Assembly (NCBI GenBank): GCA_947462685.1
Contig: CANHPL010000017.1
Span: forward strand, 1 to 45,564
From: Burkholderiaceae bacterium
Lineage (GTDB): Bacteria; Pseudomonadota; Gammaproteobacteria; Burkholderiales; Burkholderiaceae
Reading direction: 5' to 3'
DNA: 45,564 bases
The notes under the pieces are model-generated. The model had not been told where the DNA came from. It ran no database searches and was given only the letters and a program-made list of their open reading frames with translations. The position numbers were made by a program, and so were the translations under genes. Below, one piece after another: positions 32,382-40,583 of this stretch. Every line of letters begins with the position of its first letter. Position 1 is the stretch's first letter.

Positions 32382-33278
32382 ATGCCAAGTCATTTATCTG
32401 CTTATTATTATCAAATCACCAAGGACCAGCTCGTCCTCTGGAACGCCATGAATTTAGAGGAGCGCAGGAGTTCTTACGAAGATGTCTCGGTGAAAAGAGC
32501 TAATTTTTCACGCCACGTTGAAATTGAAAAAACCAAACTGGGTAAAGTGACAGGGGAATGGTTAATACCTCATCAATTACATAGTGATGCCATCATTATT
32601 CATTTACATGGTGGTGCTTTTGCTGTCGGTAATGCCCTGACGCATCGAGCTATAGGCACTCATTTGGCCATGCAAGCTGGCTGTAAGGTACTGATGCTCA
32701 ATTATCGATTATGCCCAGAACATCCCTTCCCCGCAGCGTTAAAAGACGTGGTTGAAACTTTTCAGATACTCAAAGAGCGCAATCCCCATCAAGCAATTGC
32801 TTTGAGTGGAGATTCTGCAGGGGGTAACCTTGCGATCACTGCGACCTTACAACTTCAACAACATCAGCAAGTATTACCAAATGCATTAGGTTTAATGTGT
32901 CCTTGGACCGATTTGAAAATGTCGAATGTTTCTCATCAAACAAAAGCTGCTGTTGACCCATACTTTCCGAATAGTGAACGTTTAATTGCTTCTGCCAAAA
33001 TCTACGGTGGAAAGGAAAAATTAACCGATCCTCTGATATCACCACAGTACGCCAAAATCACTTCTTTTCCACCGGTCATGATGCATGTTGGTGAGTTTGA
33101 AGCCTTACATGACGATGCTGCTTTATTTCACCAAAAATTAATCGATGGCGGTATGGAGTCACATCTAGAAGTTTTCCCATCTATGTGGCATGTTTGGCAG
33201 CATTTTGTTGGTTTATTGCCTGAGGCTACCGACTCCATTGACAAAATGGCCTTATTTTTAAAATCTAAACTAAATTAA
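32382..33278 (+). CDS. Alpha/beta hydrolase, HSL-type esterase
   Basis: This 298-residue protein has the hormone-sensitive-lipase oxyanion motif HLHGGAF (residues 74-80), NYRLCPEHPFPAAL, nucleophile elbow GDSAGG with Ser145, the Asp-containing VGEFEALHDDA and the catalytic His in MWHVWQHF. It should hydrolyse short-chain carboxylic esters or lactones in the cytoplasm. It follows the PatB/MalY gene by 17 bases and precedes the 3-hydroxybutyryl-CoA dehydrogenase by 29. Physiological substrate unknown. Confidence 0.88.
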   Translation: MPSHLSAYYYQITKDQLVLWNAMNLEERRSSYEDVSVKRANFSRHVEIEKTKLGKVTGEWLIPHQLHSDAIIIHLHGGAFAVGNALTHRAIGTHLAMQAGCKVLMLNYRLCPEHPFPAALKDVVETFQILKERNPHQAIALSGDSAGGNLAITATLQLQQHQQVLPNALGLMCPWTDLKMSNVSHQTKAAVDPYFPNSERLIASAKIYGGKEKLTDPLISPQYAKITSFPPVMMHVGEFEALHDDAALFHQKLIDGGMESHLEVFPSMWHVWQHFVGLLPEATDSIDKMALFLKSKLN

Positions 33279-33307
33279 AAAATGAAGTTACAACTTAAGG
33301 AAAAATA

Positions 33308-34156
33308 ATGGAAATCCAATCCGTAGGAATTATTGGTGCAGGCATTATGGGTAGTGGCATTGCACAAGTTTGCGCTGCTTCGGGATTAGAGGTAGTCCTG
33401 GTTGATATCAATCAAGCGGCAATTGATAAAGGGATGGATAGCATTAGTTCTAGCCTCGAGCGCTTAGTCAAAAAAGAAAAATTATCGGCTGACCAAAAAG
33501 CTTTTACCCTAGCCAAAATCAAGCCTTCACTCGCTCATGCTGATTTAAGAGATTTACACTTAGTGATTGAAGCTGCTACAGAAAATCGTCCGATTAAAGA
33601 AAAGATTTTGCAGCAATTAGATGAGACATGTTCACCATCCACCATTATTGCAACGAACACATCTTCAATATCCGTTACCCAATTGGCATCCAATGATTCC
33701 AATCCAGCACGGGTGATTGGCATGCATTTTTTTAATCCAGTACCCATGATGACTTTGGTTGAAATCATTCGTGGCTTACTTACAAGTGATGAAACGCATC
33801 AAGCCATATATGACATGTCGAAAAGACTGGGTAAACAGCCTATTACAGTTAAAAACGCCCCAGGATTTGTGGTGAACCGTATTTTGGTGCCAATGATTAA
33901 TGAAGCATTTTTTGTGTTGGCCGAGGGCATTGCTTCGGCTGAAGATATCGATGCTGGCATGAAACTTGGTTGTAATCAGCCGATTGGGCCTTTGGCACTA
34001 GCTGACTTGATCGGTTTAGACACTATCCTAGCGATTATGGAAGTTTATTTCAATAACTTTAGTGATTCTAAGTATCGCCCATGCCCATTACTCCGTGAAA
34101 TGGTTGCTGCTGGTCAATTAGGACGTAAGACAGGGAAGGGTGTTTATCAATATTGA
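33308..34156 (+). CDS. 3-hydroxybutyryl-CoA dehydrogenase
   Basis: This 282-residue enzyme oxidises (S)-3-hydroxyacyl-CoA with NAD(P). Motifs are GIIGAGIMGSGIAQVCAASG (cofactor fold), DLHLVIEAATENRPIKEKI, NTSSISVTQLA (catalytic Ser), GMHFFNPVPMMTLVEII (catalytic His), NAPGFVVNRILVPMINEA and the C-terminal GLDT and GRKTGKGVYQY. Length fits the short HbdA type rather than FadB. AAGGAAAAA precedes the ATG. It may serve acetoacetyl-CoA metabolism or the acyl-CoA products of nearby catabolism. An AT-rich 6-bp hairpin plus six T overlaps the stop codon (34146-34169) and may be a weak terminator. Confidence 0.9.
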   Translation: MEIQSVGIIGAGIMGSGIAQVCAASGLEVVLVDINQAAIDKGMDSISSSLERLVKKEKLSADQKAFTLAKIKPSLAHADLRDLHLVIEAATENRPIKEKILQQLDETCSPSTIIATNTSSISVTQLASNDSNPARVIGMHFFNPVPMMTLVEIIRGLLTSDETHQAIYDMSKRLGKQPITVKNAPGFVVNRILVPMINEAFFVLAEGIASAEDIDAGMKLGCNQPIGPLALADLIGLDTILAIMEVYFNNFSDSKYRPCPLLREMVAAGQLGRKTGKGVYQY

Positions 34157-34176
34157 GATTGATTTTTTTCCTCAGA

Positions 34177-34205
34177 TTGACAGATATAGAAGTGTTCGTT
34201 ATAAA
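34177..34205 (+). promoter_or_regulatory. Sigma70-type promoter of the rarD-like gene
   Basis: TTGACA (34177-34182) and TATAAA (34200-34205) are separated by exactly 17 bases, among the best matches in the window. Transcription would start near 34212, giving a leader of about 29 bases. Confidence 0.75.
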
Positions 34206-34240
34206 AAGCATAAAATGGTTTCTTTATTAAGAGATCATTT

Positions 34241-35149
34241 ATGTCCCCCACTAAATTGGGATATTGGAGCGTAATCGCCAGTTATGTATGCTGGGGTTTT
34301 ATGCCGATATATACTCGGGAATTTACAGACGTTTCGATGCTTGAGTTTTTTGTCCATCGAATTGTGTGGTCTGCGGTTATTTTAGTAGTTCTCATGTTGC
34401 TCCAAGGCAAGTTCTTTGAATTACTCAAACACGTAACACTCAAAACCATTGGTTTTTATTTCATTAGCGCCATCTTAGTTGCTGCTAATTGGTACATCTT
34501 TGTTTGGGGCATCTTGCGTGGCGATATTACCGAAGCTAGCTTAGGTTATTTTATTAATCCATTAATCAGCGTTGTTTTAGGGTTAGTTATATTGCGCGAG
34601 AAGGTCCGAAATGTTCAAGTCATAGCTATTGTATTCGTTGTTTTAGGCGTGGCTATTTTAGGTTTTGCTTATGGTAAATTTCCTTGGCTAGCATTGGCAT
34701 TAGGAGGGAGCTTTGGCTTATATGGACTGGTTCGTAAGATGGGTACTTTAAAGGCTGTGGAGGGATTAACTTTGGAGATGATCCTATTACTGCCTTTTAT
34801 TTTGATCTTGTTTTATTACCTTCACACACAGGATCAATTGGTATTTGGCACCCAAGGTTGGTTGATTGACCTTAAGTTAATGACGATCGGAATTATTACT
34901 GCCTTGCCTATGTTGATTTTTATTTTTGGCGTACAGCGTATATCGATGACCAGTTTAGGGTTTATTCAATATTTAGGACCCACTTTGCAGTTTTTAAGTG
35001 GCGTATTTATTTTTCATGAAATCATTGATCAACATCGTTTGTTGGGTTACGCAACCGTTTGGGTTGGGCTCATTATTTTTGCGCTAGAAGGGCTATATTC
35101 AGCAAAAAAAAATCAGTCTAAACCAGCTGAACCGGTGATGATGAATTGA
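34241..35149 (+). CDS. rarD: RarD-type EamA-family membrane transporter
   Basis: This 302-residue protein has ten predicted hydrophobic segments in two EamA repeats. RarD landmarks are YWSVIASYVCWGFMPIYTREF, FVHRIVWSAVIL, AANWYIFVWGI, EASLGYFINPLISVVLGLVILRE, FGLYGLVRKMG and SLGFIQYLGPTLQF. RarD (chloramphenicol-sensitive protein) has no firmly known substrate. It has its own promoter and a GAG-type ribosome site. The 3' end overlaps the convergent panE-like gene by 32 bases. Confidence 0.88.
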   Translation: MSPTKLGYWSVIASYVCWGFMPIYTREFTDVSMLEFFVHRIVWSAVILVVLMLLQGKFFELLKHVTLKTIGFYFISAILVAANWYIFVWGILRGDITEASLGYFINPLISVVLGLVILREKVRNVQVIAIVFVVLGVAILGFAYGKFPWLALALGGSFGLYGLVRKMGTLKAVEGLTLEMILLLPFILILFYYLHTQDQLVFGTQGWLIDLKLMTIGIITALPMLIFIFGVQRISMTSLGFIQYLGPTLQFLSGVFIFHEIIDQHRLLGYATVWVGLIIFALEGLYSAKKNQSKPAEPVMMN

Positions 35150-36080
35150 TGGCACCTAGATGGAATTCACGCATCTTAATAATCGAATAAATCATTTCAT
35201 TGATTGGGGCGACCGCACCATGCCTCTTCGCTTTGAAGACAATTGCACCATTTAAATAATCGATTTCAGTAGCTTTTGCTTTAATCAAGTCTTGTGCTGT
35301 CGAGGAAAGCTGCAGCGGCCAATGATGTGGTACATGACTCACTAGATCTTTGATGTGCTCTTTATTTAAATGAATGCCCTCTAATAAAGCAATCTGACAA
35401 CATTCCTGTTGGATAAGATCCATGACTTCTAAAATTCCTGGACTTTTCAGGAGCTCGGAGTAATTGATGTGTGCAATGGCAGATAAACCATTTAATACAC
35501 AATTAATGATTAGCTTGTGCCACATGTCAACGATGATGGTTTTGGAAAGTTGTGTTGGAATTTCTGCGAATAGAAGTAATTGGGATAATAATTCAAGACC
35601 TTGTTCACTTTGTTCAGGAATCGTATTTCCTATAATTAAATTTCCACCACCTAAGTGTTTTACTCGGTTGAGATCAGTCATGGCAACGGCTGCATATATG
35701 AGTGCGGAGTAACATGGTTGCTGAATATATTTTTTTAGTAACGCCGCGTTATCAAGACCATTTTGCAGGCTAAGAACCAGGGCATTTGATTTGAGGTGAG
35801 GCGCTATCAGAGAAGCTGTTTGGAGAGTTGCTTGCGCTTTTACCGCAATGAGTACATAAGAGGCATCTTCTAGAGCAGCATAATTACTCGACGCAACGAC
35901 CGGAAAATATTCGCTACGTTCCCCCCATTGAATCCCTAAGCCGCGATTATTCAAAGGCTTAATTTGTTGTTCACGGGCAATCAAGGTAACAGGAAAGCCA
36001 GCTTTAGCAAACAAGCCACCAAAATAACATCCAACTGCACCTGCTCCAACAATAGCAATATGCGGTAAGTTAAGACTCAT
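35118..36080 (-). CDS. panE: 2-dehydropantoate 2-reductase (ketopantoate reductase family)
   Basis: This 320-residue protein has the dinucleotide-binding start IAIVGAGAVGCYFGGLFAKAGFPVTLIAR, YVLIAVKAQATLQTA, LSLQNGLDNAALLKKY, a catalytic-region DMWHKLIINCVLNGLSAI and the C-terminal TEIDYLNGAIV. It reduces ketopantoate to pantoate with NADPH in pantothenate synthesis. Paralogues acting on other oxoacids share these motifs. It begins one base after the hemW stop, so it is probably the last gene of the rph-rdgB-hemW-panE transcript. Confidence 0.8.
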   Translation of the reverse strand: MSLNLPHIAIVGAGAVGCYFGGLFAKAGFPVTLIAREQQIKPLNNRGLGIQWGERSEYFPVVASSNYAALEDASYVLIAVKAQATLQTASLIAPHLKSNALVLSLQNGLDNAALLKKYIQQPCYSALIYAAVAMTDLNRVKHLGGGNLIIGNTIPEQSEQGLELLSQLLLFAEIPTQLSKTIIVDMWHKLIINCVLNGLSAIAHINYSELLKSPGILEVMDLIQQECCQIALLEGIHLNKEHIKDLVSHVPHHWPLQLSSTAQDLIKAKATEIDYLNGAIVFKAKRHGAVAPINEMIYSIIKMREFHLGAINSSSPVQLV

Positions 36081-37313
36081 TTATAACTCTGTAACAATTG
36101 GTAAAAATAACTCTTGAAGATCATTTAAAAATTCAAAACCAATTGATGTTGCTTGTAATTGAGTCAAATCTTTTTCCAGTAGGCCTTTTTCAATAGCGAG
36201 TTGAAGTTCGGATTGGATATCGATTTGTAAAAGTCCTGTTCGTTGTTCAAACATACTCATTGGAACACCGCTTTTAAGCCTAAGAGCCCCAAGCATAAAT
36301 TCAAATGCAAGTTCATCTCTAGCAATCGTTCTTTGTTCAATTACGGCTTTACTCGAGGAATGAATCGATTCCATGTAGGTTTGAGGATGTCTCTCTTTGA
36401 CTGTACGAATGATTTTATCTGGAAAGGAGATTTTTCCATGAGCCCCGGCACCGATACCAAGATAATCACCAAACATCCAATAATTTAAATTATGAAAACA
36501 CTCTGATTTGTGTTTGGCATAAGCAGAAATTTCATAGCGATGAAGACCTGCAGATGCAAGTTGCGCAATCAGTGAAGATTGCATATCAGCGATCAGATCT
36601 TCATTCGGTAGTGGCGGTGGGAATTTTGCGAACAAAGTATTCGGTTCAAGTGTAAGTTGATACAAGGACACATGATCTGTTTGAAAGCTTAATGCCGTTT
36701 GTAGGTCTGAGCTTGCTTCTTCTAGTGATTGCATGGGCAGGCCATACATCAGATCTAGATTAACTTTTTTGAAAAACTGTTTAGCAATTGCAATTGCTTG
36801 ATGGGCTTCACTCGCAGAATGAACTCGACCCAAATCTTTTAAATGACGATCATTAAAGCTCTGAATGCCTAAGGAAATCCGATTGACACCACTTTTCGCG
36901 TAGGCAGAAAATTTTTCCGCCTCAACAGATCCAGGATTCGCTTCGAGAGTGATTTCGATATCACTATCCATGCCGACACGTGCGCGTACATCGGCAAGTA
37001 ATCGATCTAAGCCTTTCGGAGATAATAAACTTGGCGTACCGCCACCGATAAAAATAGAATGAATTCGTCTACCCCACATCAGTGGCAAAGATTCTTCTAG
37101 ATCTTTACAAAGAGCATCTAAATAGAGATTTTCATCGAACCCAAGCCCTTGATCACTAATCGCATGAGAATTGAAATCACAGTAAGGACATTTTTTTACA
37201 CACCATGGAAAATGGATGTACAGAGATAGTGGCGGTAAAGATGCCAAGACAATGTGATTGGTTGGGCGCACAGTATTTGCCGCTTGTATTGGGATAATTG
37301 GGTGATTACTCAT
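36081..37313 (-). CDS. hemW: HemW-like radical SAM heme chaperone
   Basis: This 410-residue protein has the radical SAM motif HFPWCVKKCPYCDFNS with the CxxxCxxC cysteines. GGGTPSLL, EANPGSVE, GVNRISLGIQSFND, NLDLMYGLPMQ, the NYWMFGDYLGIGAGAHGKI segment and an HTH-like C-terminal domain follow. It resembles HemN but lacks the HemN N-terminal extension; the family (HemW, formerly YggW) binds and delivers heme. I start at 37313, where the ATG overlaps the end of rdgB by 8 bases, because the residues upstream lie within rdgB in another frame. It precedes panE directly. Confidence 0.9.
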   Translation of the reverse strand: MSNHPIIPIQAANTVRPTNHIVLASLPPLSLYIHFPWCVKKCPYCDFNSHAISDQGLGFDENLYLDALCKDLEESLPLMWGRRIHSIFIGGGTPSLLSPKGLDRLLADVRARVGMDSDIEITLEANPGSVEAEKFSAYAKSGVNRISLGIQSFNDRHLKDLGRVHSASEAHQAIAIAKQFFKKVNLDLMYGLPMQSLEEASSDLQTALSFQTDHVSLYQLTLEPNTLFAKFPPPLPNEDLIADMQSSLIAQLASAGLHRYEISAYAKHKSECFHNLNYWMFGDYLGIGAGAHGKISFPDKIIRTVKERHPQTYMESIHSSSKAVIEQRTIARDELAFEFMLGALRLKSGVPMSMFEQRTGLLQIDIQSELQLAIEKGLLEKDLTQLQATSIGFEFLNDLQELFLPIVTEL

Positions 37314-37905
37314 AGTGTAATTTTTGCAGAAGTTCCTGCATCGCAAGGGCACGATGGCTTATCGTGTTTTTTAGTTGAGGATCTAATTCAGCCACTGTTT
37401 GTTGATGTTCTACTAAATGAAAATAGGGATCATATCCAAAGCCATGGATTCCTTTTGGCGTATCAATGATCTCCCCATGCCATGTTCCTGTAGCAATTAT
37501 CGGTTCAGGATCGGATGGATGTTGAATGTAGACTAGAGCGCATACATATTTCGCCTGACGATTGGATTCATTTTTTAATAGGTCTAATAAATGATGATTA
37601 TTTTGATCGTCATTGGCATGAGGTCCAGCAAATCGAGCAGAATGGATGCCCGGGGCACCTTGCAGAGCATCTACACAAATTCCAGAATCATCAGCAAGAC
37701 TAGGCAGGCCGCTCAGGGCACTTGCTTGTCTTGCCTTTGCAAGGGCATTTTCGATAAAGGTCGGGTGAGGTTCAGGTGCTGCAGGAATCTGCAAATCTTG
37801 CTGGCTAATGACATCAATACCAAGAGGTGCAAAAAGGGCCTTGAATTCCTTTAGTTTTCCTGGGTTAAGTGATGCTAAAACAATTTGTCTTGCAATTGAA
37901 GTCAT
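37306..37905 (-). CDS. rdgB: XTP/dITP diphosphatase (RdgB/HAM1)
   Basis: This 199-residue house-cleaning enzyme hydrolyses ITP, dITP and XTP to monophosphates. Landmarks are [17 protein letters not shown] at the start, [33 protein letters not shown] with catalytic Asp, GIHSARFAG and [12 protein letters not shown] with the C-terminal SHRALA. It overlaps rph by four bases and hemW by eight, so the genes are translationally coupled. Confidence 0.95.
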   Translation of the reverse strand: MTSIARQIVLASLNPGKLKEFKALFAPLGIDVISQQDLQIPAAPEPHPTFIENALAKARQASALSGLPSLADDSGICVDALQGAPGIHSARFAGPHANDDQNNHHLLDLLKNESNRQAKYVCALVYIQHPSDPEPIIATGTWHGEIIDTPKGIHGFGYDPYFHLVEHQQTVAELDPQLKNTISHRALAMQELLQKLHYE

Positions 37906-38630
37906 TGGGCAAGAGCTTCTTTTTGAAAAGTAATCAGTTGCTGTATGGATCGATGTCCAAGATCGAGGAGTTGATTTAGTTCCTCCTTAGAAAAGCTAGG
38001 TCCCTCAGCCGTACCTTGAACTTCAACAATACCGCCTTTACCTGTCATGACAATATTCATATCTGTATCGCAAGCAGAATCCTCGTCGTAATCCAAATCG
38101 GTCACTACTTGACCTTGATAAATACCCACAGATATTGCTGCTACATGATCCAATATTGGGTCATGCTTAAGAGAGCCATTTTTCAACAATATATTAATTG
38201 CATCTCTAGCAGCAACAAAAGCGCCAGTGATAGCTGCAGTTCGTGTTCCTCCATCAGCTTGAATCACATCACAGTCGAGATGAATCGTTCTTTCACCTAA
38301 TAAAGATAAGTCAAAAACACTGCGTAAAGAACGACCAATTAAACGTTGGATTTCTTGCGTACGACCTGATTGTTTGCCTTTGGCGGCCTCTCTATCACTG
38401 CGAGTATGGGTTGATCTTGGAAGCATGCCGTACTCAGCGGTTACCCAGCCCTGACCACTCCCTTTTTGATGAGGCGGCACACGATCCAAAATACTCGCAT
38501 TACAGAGCACCTTTGTCCCACCAAAGGCAATTAAAACAGAACCTTCGGCATGTTTTGTATAGCCACGAGTAATACTTACCTCACGGATTTGTGAAAAAGC
38601 ACGCTGACTAGGGCGAACGACAGTATTCAT
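37902..38630 (-). CDS. rph: Ribonuclease PH
   Basis: This 242-residue phosphorolytic 3'-5' exoribonuclease trims tRNA 3' ends. Motifs are [40 protein letters not shown], the [25 protein letters not shown] core and [21 protein letters not shown]. Length is standard. It is first in a minus-strand operon with rdgB, hemW and panE and is divergent from yicC across 78 bases; the two probably have overlapping promoters. Confidence 0.96.
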   Translation of the reverse strand: MNTVVRPSQRAFSQIREVSITRGYTKHAEGSVLIAFGGTKVLCNASILDRVPPHQKGSGQGWVTAEYGMLPRSTHTRSDREAAKGKQSGRTQEIQRLIGRSLRSVFDLSLLGERTIHLDCDVIQADGGTRTAAITGAFVAARDAINILLKNGSLKHDPILDHVAAISVGIYQGQVVTDLDYDEDSACDTDMNIVMTGKGGIVEVQGTAEGPSFSKEELNQLLDLGHRSIQQLITFQKEALAQ

Positions 38631-38654
38631 GGGTCAAGACCTTTCAATTAATTT

Positions 38655-38682
38655 CTATTATTTTGCCTTTTATTTGGCACAA
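38655..38682 (-). promoter_or_regulatory. Candidate promoter of the rph operon
   Basis: On the minus strand, TTGTGC (complement of 38677-38682) and TAATAG (complement of 38655-38660) are 16 bases apart. Its -35 box overlaps that of the opposite yicC promoter. The match is moderate. Confidence 0.4.
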
Positions 38683-38702
38683 GCACATCAACACTTTACA
38701 AT
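38674..38702 (+). promoter_or_regulatory. Sigma70-type promoter of yicC, placing the start at the ATG
   Basis: TTGGCA (38674-38679) and TACAAT (38697-38702) are separated by exactly 17 bases. A start seven bases after the -10 box falls on about 38709, the A of the yicC ATG. TTTACAATGTAAA (38695-38707) is a short palindrome across the -10 box. Confidence 0.65.
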
Positions 38703-38708
38703 GTAAAC

Positions 38709-39653
38709 ATGATATACAGCATGACAGGGTTCGGGGCACATCGTCAGCCCTTAAAAATTGGCCAGCAAACTATAGCATTAGTTTATGTAGAGCTAAGGTC
38801 AATTAATTCGCGTTTTTTAGATTTGGTCTTTAGGACCCCAGATGAAGCACGCATGGCGGAATCGCAAATTAGAGAACACATCGCCAAACGCATTGCACGT
38901 GGAAAAATGGAATGCCGGATTCATATTCAACGCGGGGGCGAGGCAGATCAACCGCAAGAAGCTGATGCTGAACAAGCGATTACGAAACATTTTCATTTGC
39001 CGGTATTGCAACAATTGCAACATCTACAGGGATATGTAAAACAAGATTTTCCTTTGGCAAGTCCCTTATCTGTCAAAGATATATTAACTTGGCCTGGAGT
39101 GATACGGCAGGATGAGATTGGCTCTGAAGAGTTACAAGAAGTCATTTTAATGGCTACCGAACTGGCATTAAATGCTCTGATTGCAAGTCGTAAGACTGAA
39201 GGTGAAGCCCTAAAGCAAGTGATATTTGTCTGTTTAGAAAAAATGGCAGCGATTGTTGCCGCAATTGAAATCAAGTTGCCAGCGATTATTCAGGCTTACC
39301 AAGATAAGCTGGTAGAAAAATTACTGGCGGTATTAGATGGTGTTGATCAGCAAGGTCGATTAGTCTCTAAAGAAGAGTTGATTGAACGGATCAAGCAAGA
39401 AGTCGTGATGTACGGTGTAAGAATTGATGTTGCTGAAGAAATTAACCGCTTAAAAACACATTTTGACGCCGTCAGGTCAGCTTTAGTAAAAGGCGGCCCA
39501 GTTGGAAAGCGCCTTGATTTTTTAATGCAGGAACTACAACGTGAAAGTAATACCTTGGGAGCAAAATCAGTATCACAAGAAACAAGTGATGCTTCTATGG
39601 AGTTGAAGTTACTCGTTGAGCAGATTCGTGAGCAGGTTCAAAATTTAGAGTAG
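38709..39653 (+). CDS. yicC: YicC family endoribonuclease-like protein
   Basis: This 314-residue protein begins MIYSMTGFGAHRQ, the family N-terminus, so the start is secure. It contains VELRSINSRFLDLVFRTPDEARM, RGKMECRIHIQR and the C-terminal DUF1732 region VDVAEEINRLKTHFD, GKRLDFLMQELQRESNTLGAKS. YicC proteins are RNA-binding/ribonuclease proteins acting on RNAs such as RyhB in E. coli. It is first in the yicC-gmk-rpoZ-spoT run. No ribosome site precedes the ATG and the best promoter would make a leaderless transcript. Confidence 0.93.
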   Translation: MIYSMTGFGAHRQPLKIGQQTIALVYVELRSINSRFLDLVFRTPDEARMAESQIREHIAKRIARGKMECRIHIQRGGEADQPQEADAEQAITKHFHLPVLQQLQHLQGYVKQDFPLASPLSVKDILTWPGVIRQDEIGSEELQEVILMATELALNALIASRKTEGEALKQVIFVCLEKMAAIVAAIEIKLPAIIQAYQDKLVEKLLAVLDGVDQQGRLVSKEELIERIKQEVVMYGVRIDVAEEINRLKTHFDAVRSALVKGGPVGKRLDFLMQELQRESNTLGAKSVSQETSDASMELKLLVEQIREQVQNLE

Positions 39654-39669
39654 TTGGAGGAGGATTCGG

Positions 39670-40296
39670 ATGATTTATAGCGGCAGTATGATTCTCGTGG
39701 TAGCACCATCAGGTGCTGGTAAATCATCCTTGGTTTCTGCTTTGTTGACGACCGATCCAACCCTTGCCTTATCAGTATCCTTCACTACGCGCAGCCCGCG
39801 ACCGGGTGAAGTCGAGGGGATCAATTATCACTTTATTTCAGAGGGAGAATTTTTATCCCGAAAAGAACAGGGTGACTTTTTGGAGTGGGCTTTTGTTCAT
39901 GGTAATTATTACGGCACCTCACGCTCATGGATTATGGAAAAGATGGAACAAGGTCAAGACGTGATTCTTGAAATTGATTGGCAAGGGGCTCAGCAGATTC
40001 AGAAAATCGTGCCACAAGCGATTTGGGTTTTTATTTTGCCACCATCGCTTAAAACGCTCCAAGAACGTCTGCAGAATCGCGGACAAGATGATGAGCAAAC
40101 GATTCAAAGGCGTATCCAAGCTGCACACGAAGAGCTTAGTCACTTGTCAGAAGCGAACTATTTAGTAGTAAACGATTTGTTTCAGGCAGCTTTATTTGAG
40201 TTACGTCAAATTATTTCAGCGAGTCGTTTAAGAACGACCCCACAACTTCTCAGACACTCAAGCTTGATTAAGAATTTAACTAATTCAGGTAAATAA
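39670..40296 (+). CDS. gmk: Guanylate kinase
   Basis: This 208-residue enzyme phosphorylates GMP to GDP with ATP. P-loop VVAPSGAGKSSLV is at about residues 10-22, followed by SVSFTTRSPRPGEVEGINYHFIS (GMP binding), FLEWAFVHGNYYGTSRSWI, DVILEIDWQGAQQI and IFILPPSLKTLQERLQNRGQDDE. GGAGGAGG precedes the ATG closely. It follows yicC by 16 bases and precedes rpoZ, the standard order linking nucleotide supply with ppGpp control by spoT. Confidence 0.97.
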   Translation: MIYSGSMILVVAPSGAGKSSLVSALLTTDPTLALSVSFTTRSPRPGEVEGINYHFISEGEFLSRKEQGDFLEWAFVHGNYYGTSRSWIMEKMEQGQDVILEIDWQGAQQIQKIVPQAIWVFILPPSLKTLQERLQNRGQDDEQTIQRRIQAAHEELSHLSEANYLVVNDLFQAALFELRQIISASRLRTTPQLLRHSSLIKNLTNSGK

Positions 40297-40326
40297 GCTC
40301 ATTTTTGGGTTAGAATATGGTATACG

Positions 40327-40347
40327 CAATTACATCCTTTGTAATTG
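40327..40347. other. Short inverted repeat between gmk and rpoZ
   Basis: CAATTAC and GTAATTG pair around a seven-base loop, 25 bases before the rpoZ start. No T-tract follows. It may be an mRNA structure in the rpoZ leader; function not evident. Confidence 0.35.
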
Positions 40348-40371
40348 AAACAAGAATTGAAAGTACAAACT

Positions 40372-40575
40372 ATGGCACGTATCACAGTAGAAGATTGTTT
40401 AAAGACTATTCCGAACCGCTTTGAAATGGTTCTAGCCGCGACGTATCGTGCGCGCCAATTGGTTCAGGGACATACACCTCGTGTTGAGTCAAAAGATAAA
40501 CCGACAGTGACCGCTTTGCGTGAAATTGCTGAAGGTATGACTGACAGAGATATGTTATCTAAAGTACCTCTATAA
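40372..40575 (+). CDS. rpoZ: RNA polymerase omega subunit
   Basis: This 67-residue protein begins [30 protein letters not shown], the family N-terminus, and ends shortly after [10 protein letters not shown]. An in-frame ATG at 40345 is rejected because the conserved start is at 40372, with GAAAG upstream. Omega aids assembly of RNA polymerase and contributes to one ppGpp site, in keeping with its place directly before spoT (8 bases). Confidence 0.97.
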   Translation: MARITVEDCLKTIPNRFEMVLAATYRARQLVQGHTPRVESKDKPTVTALREIAEGMTDRDMLSKVPL

Positions 40576-40583
40576 GGTAATCT

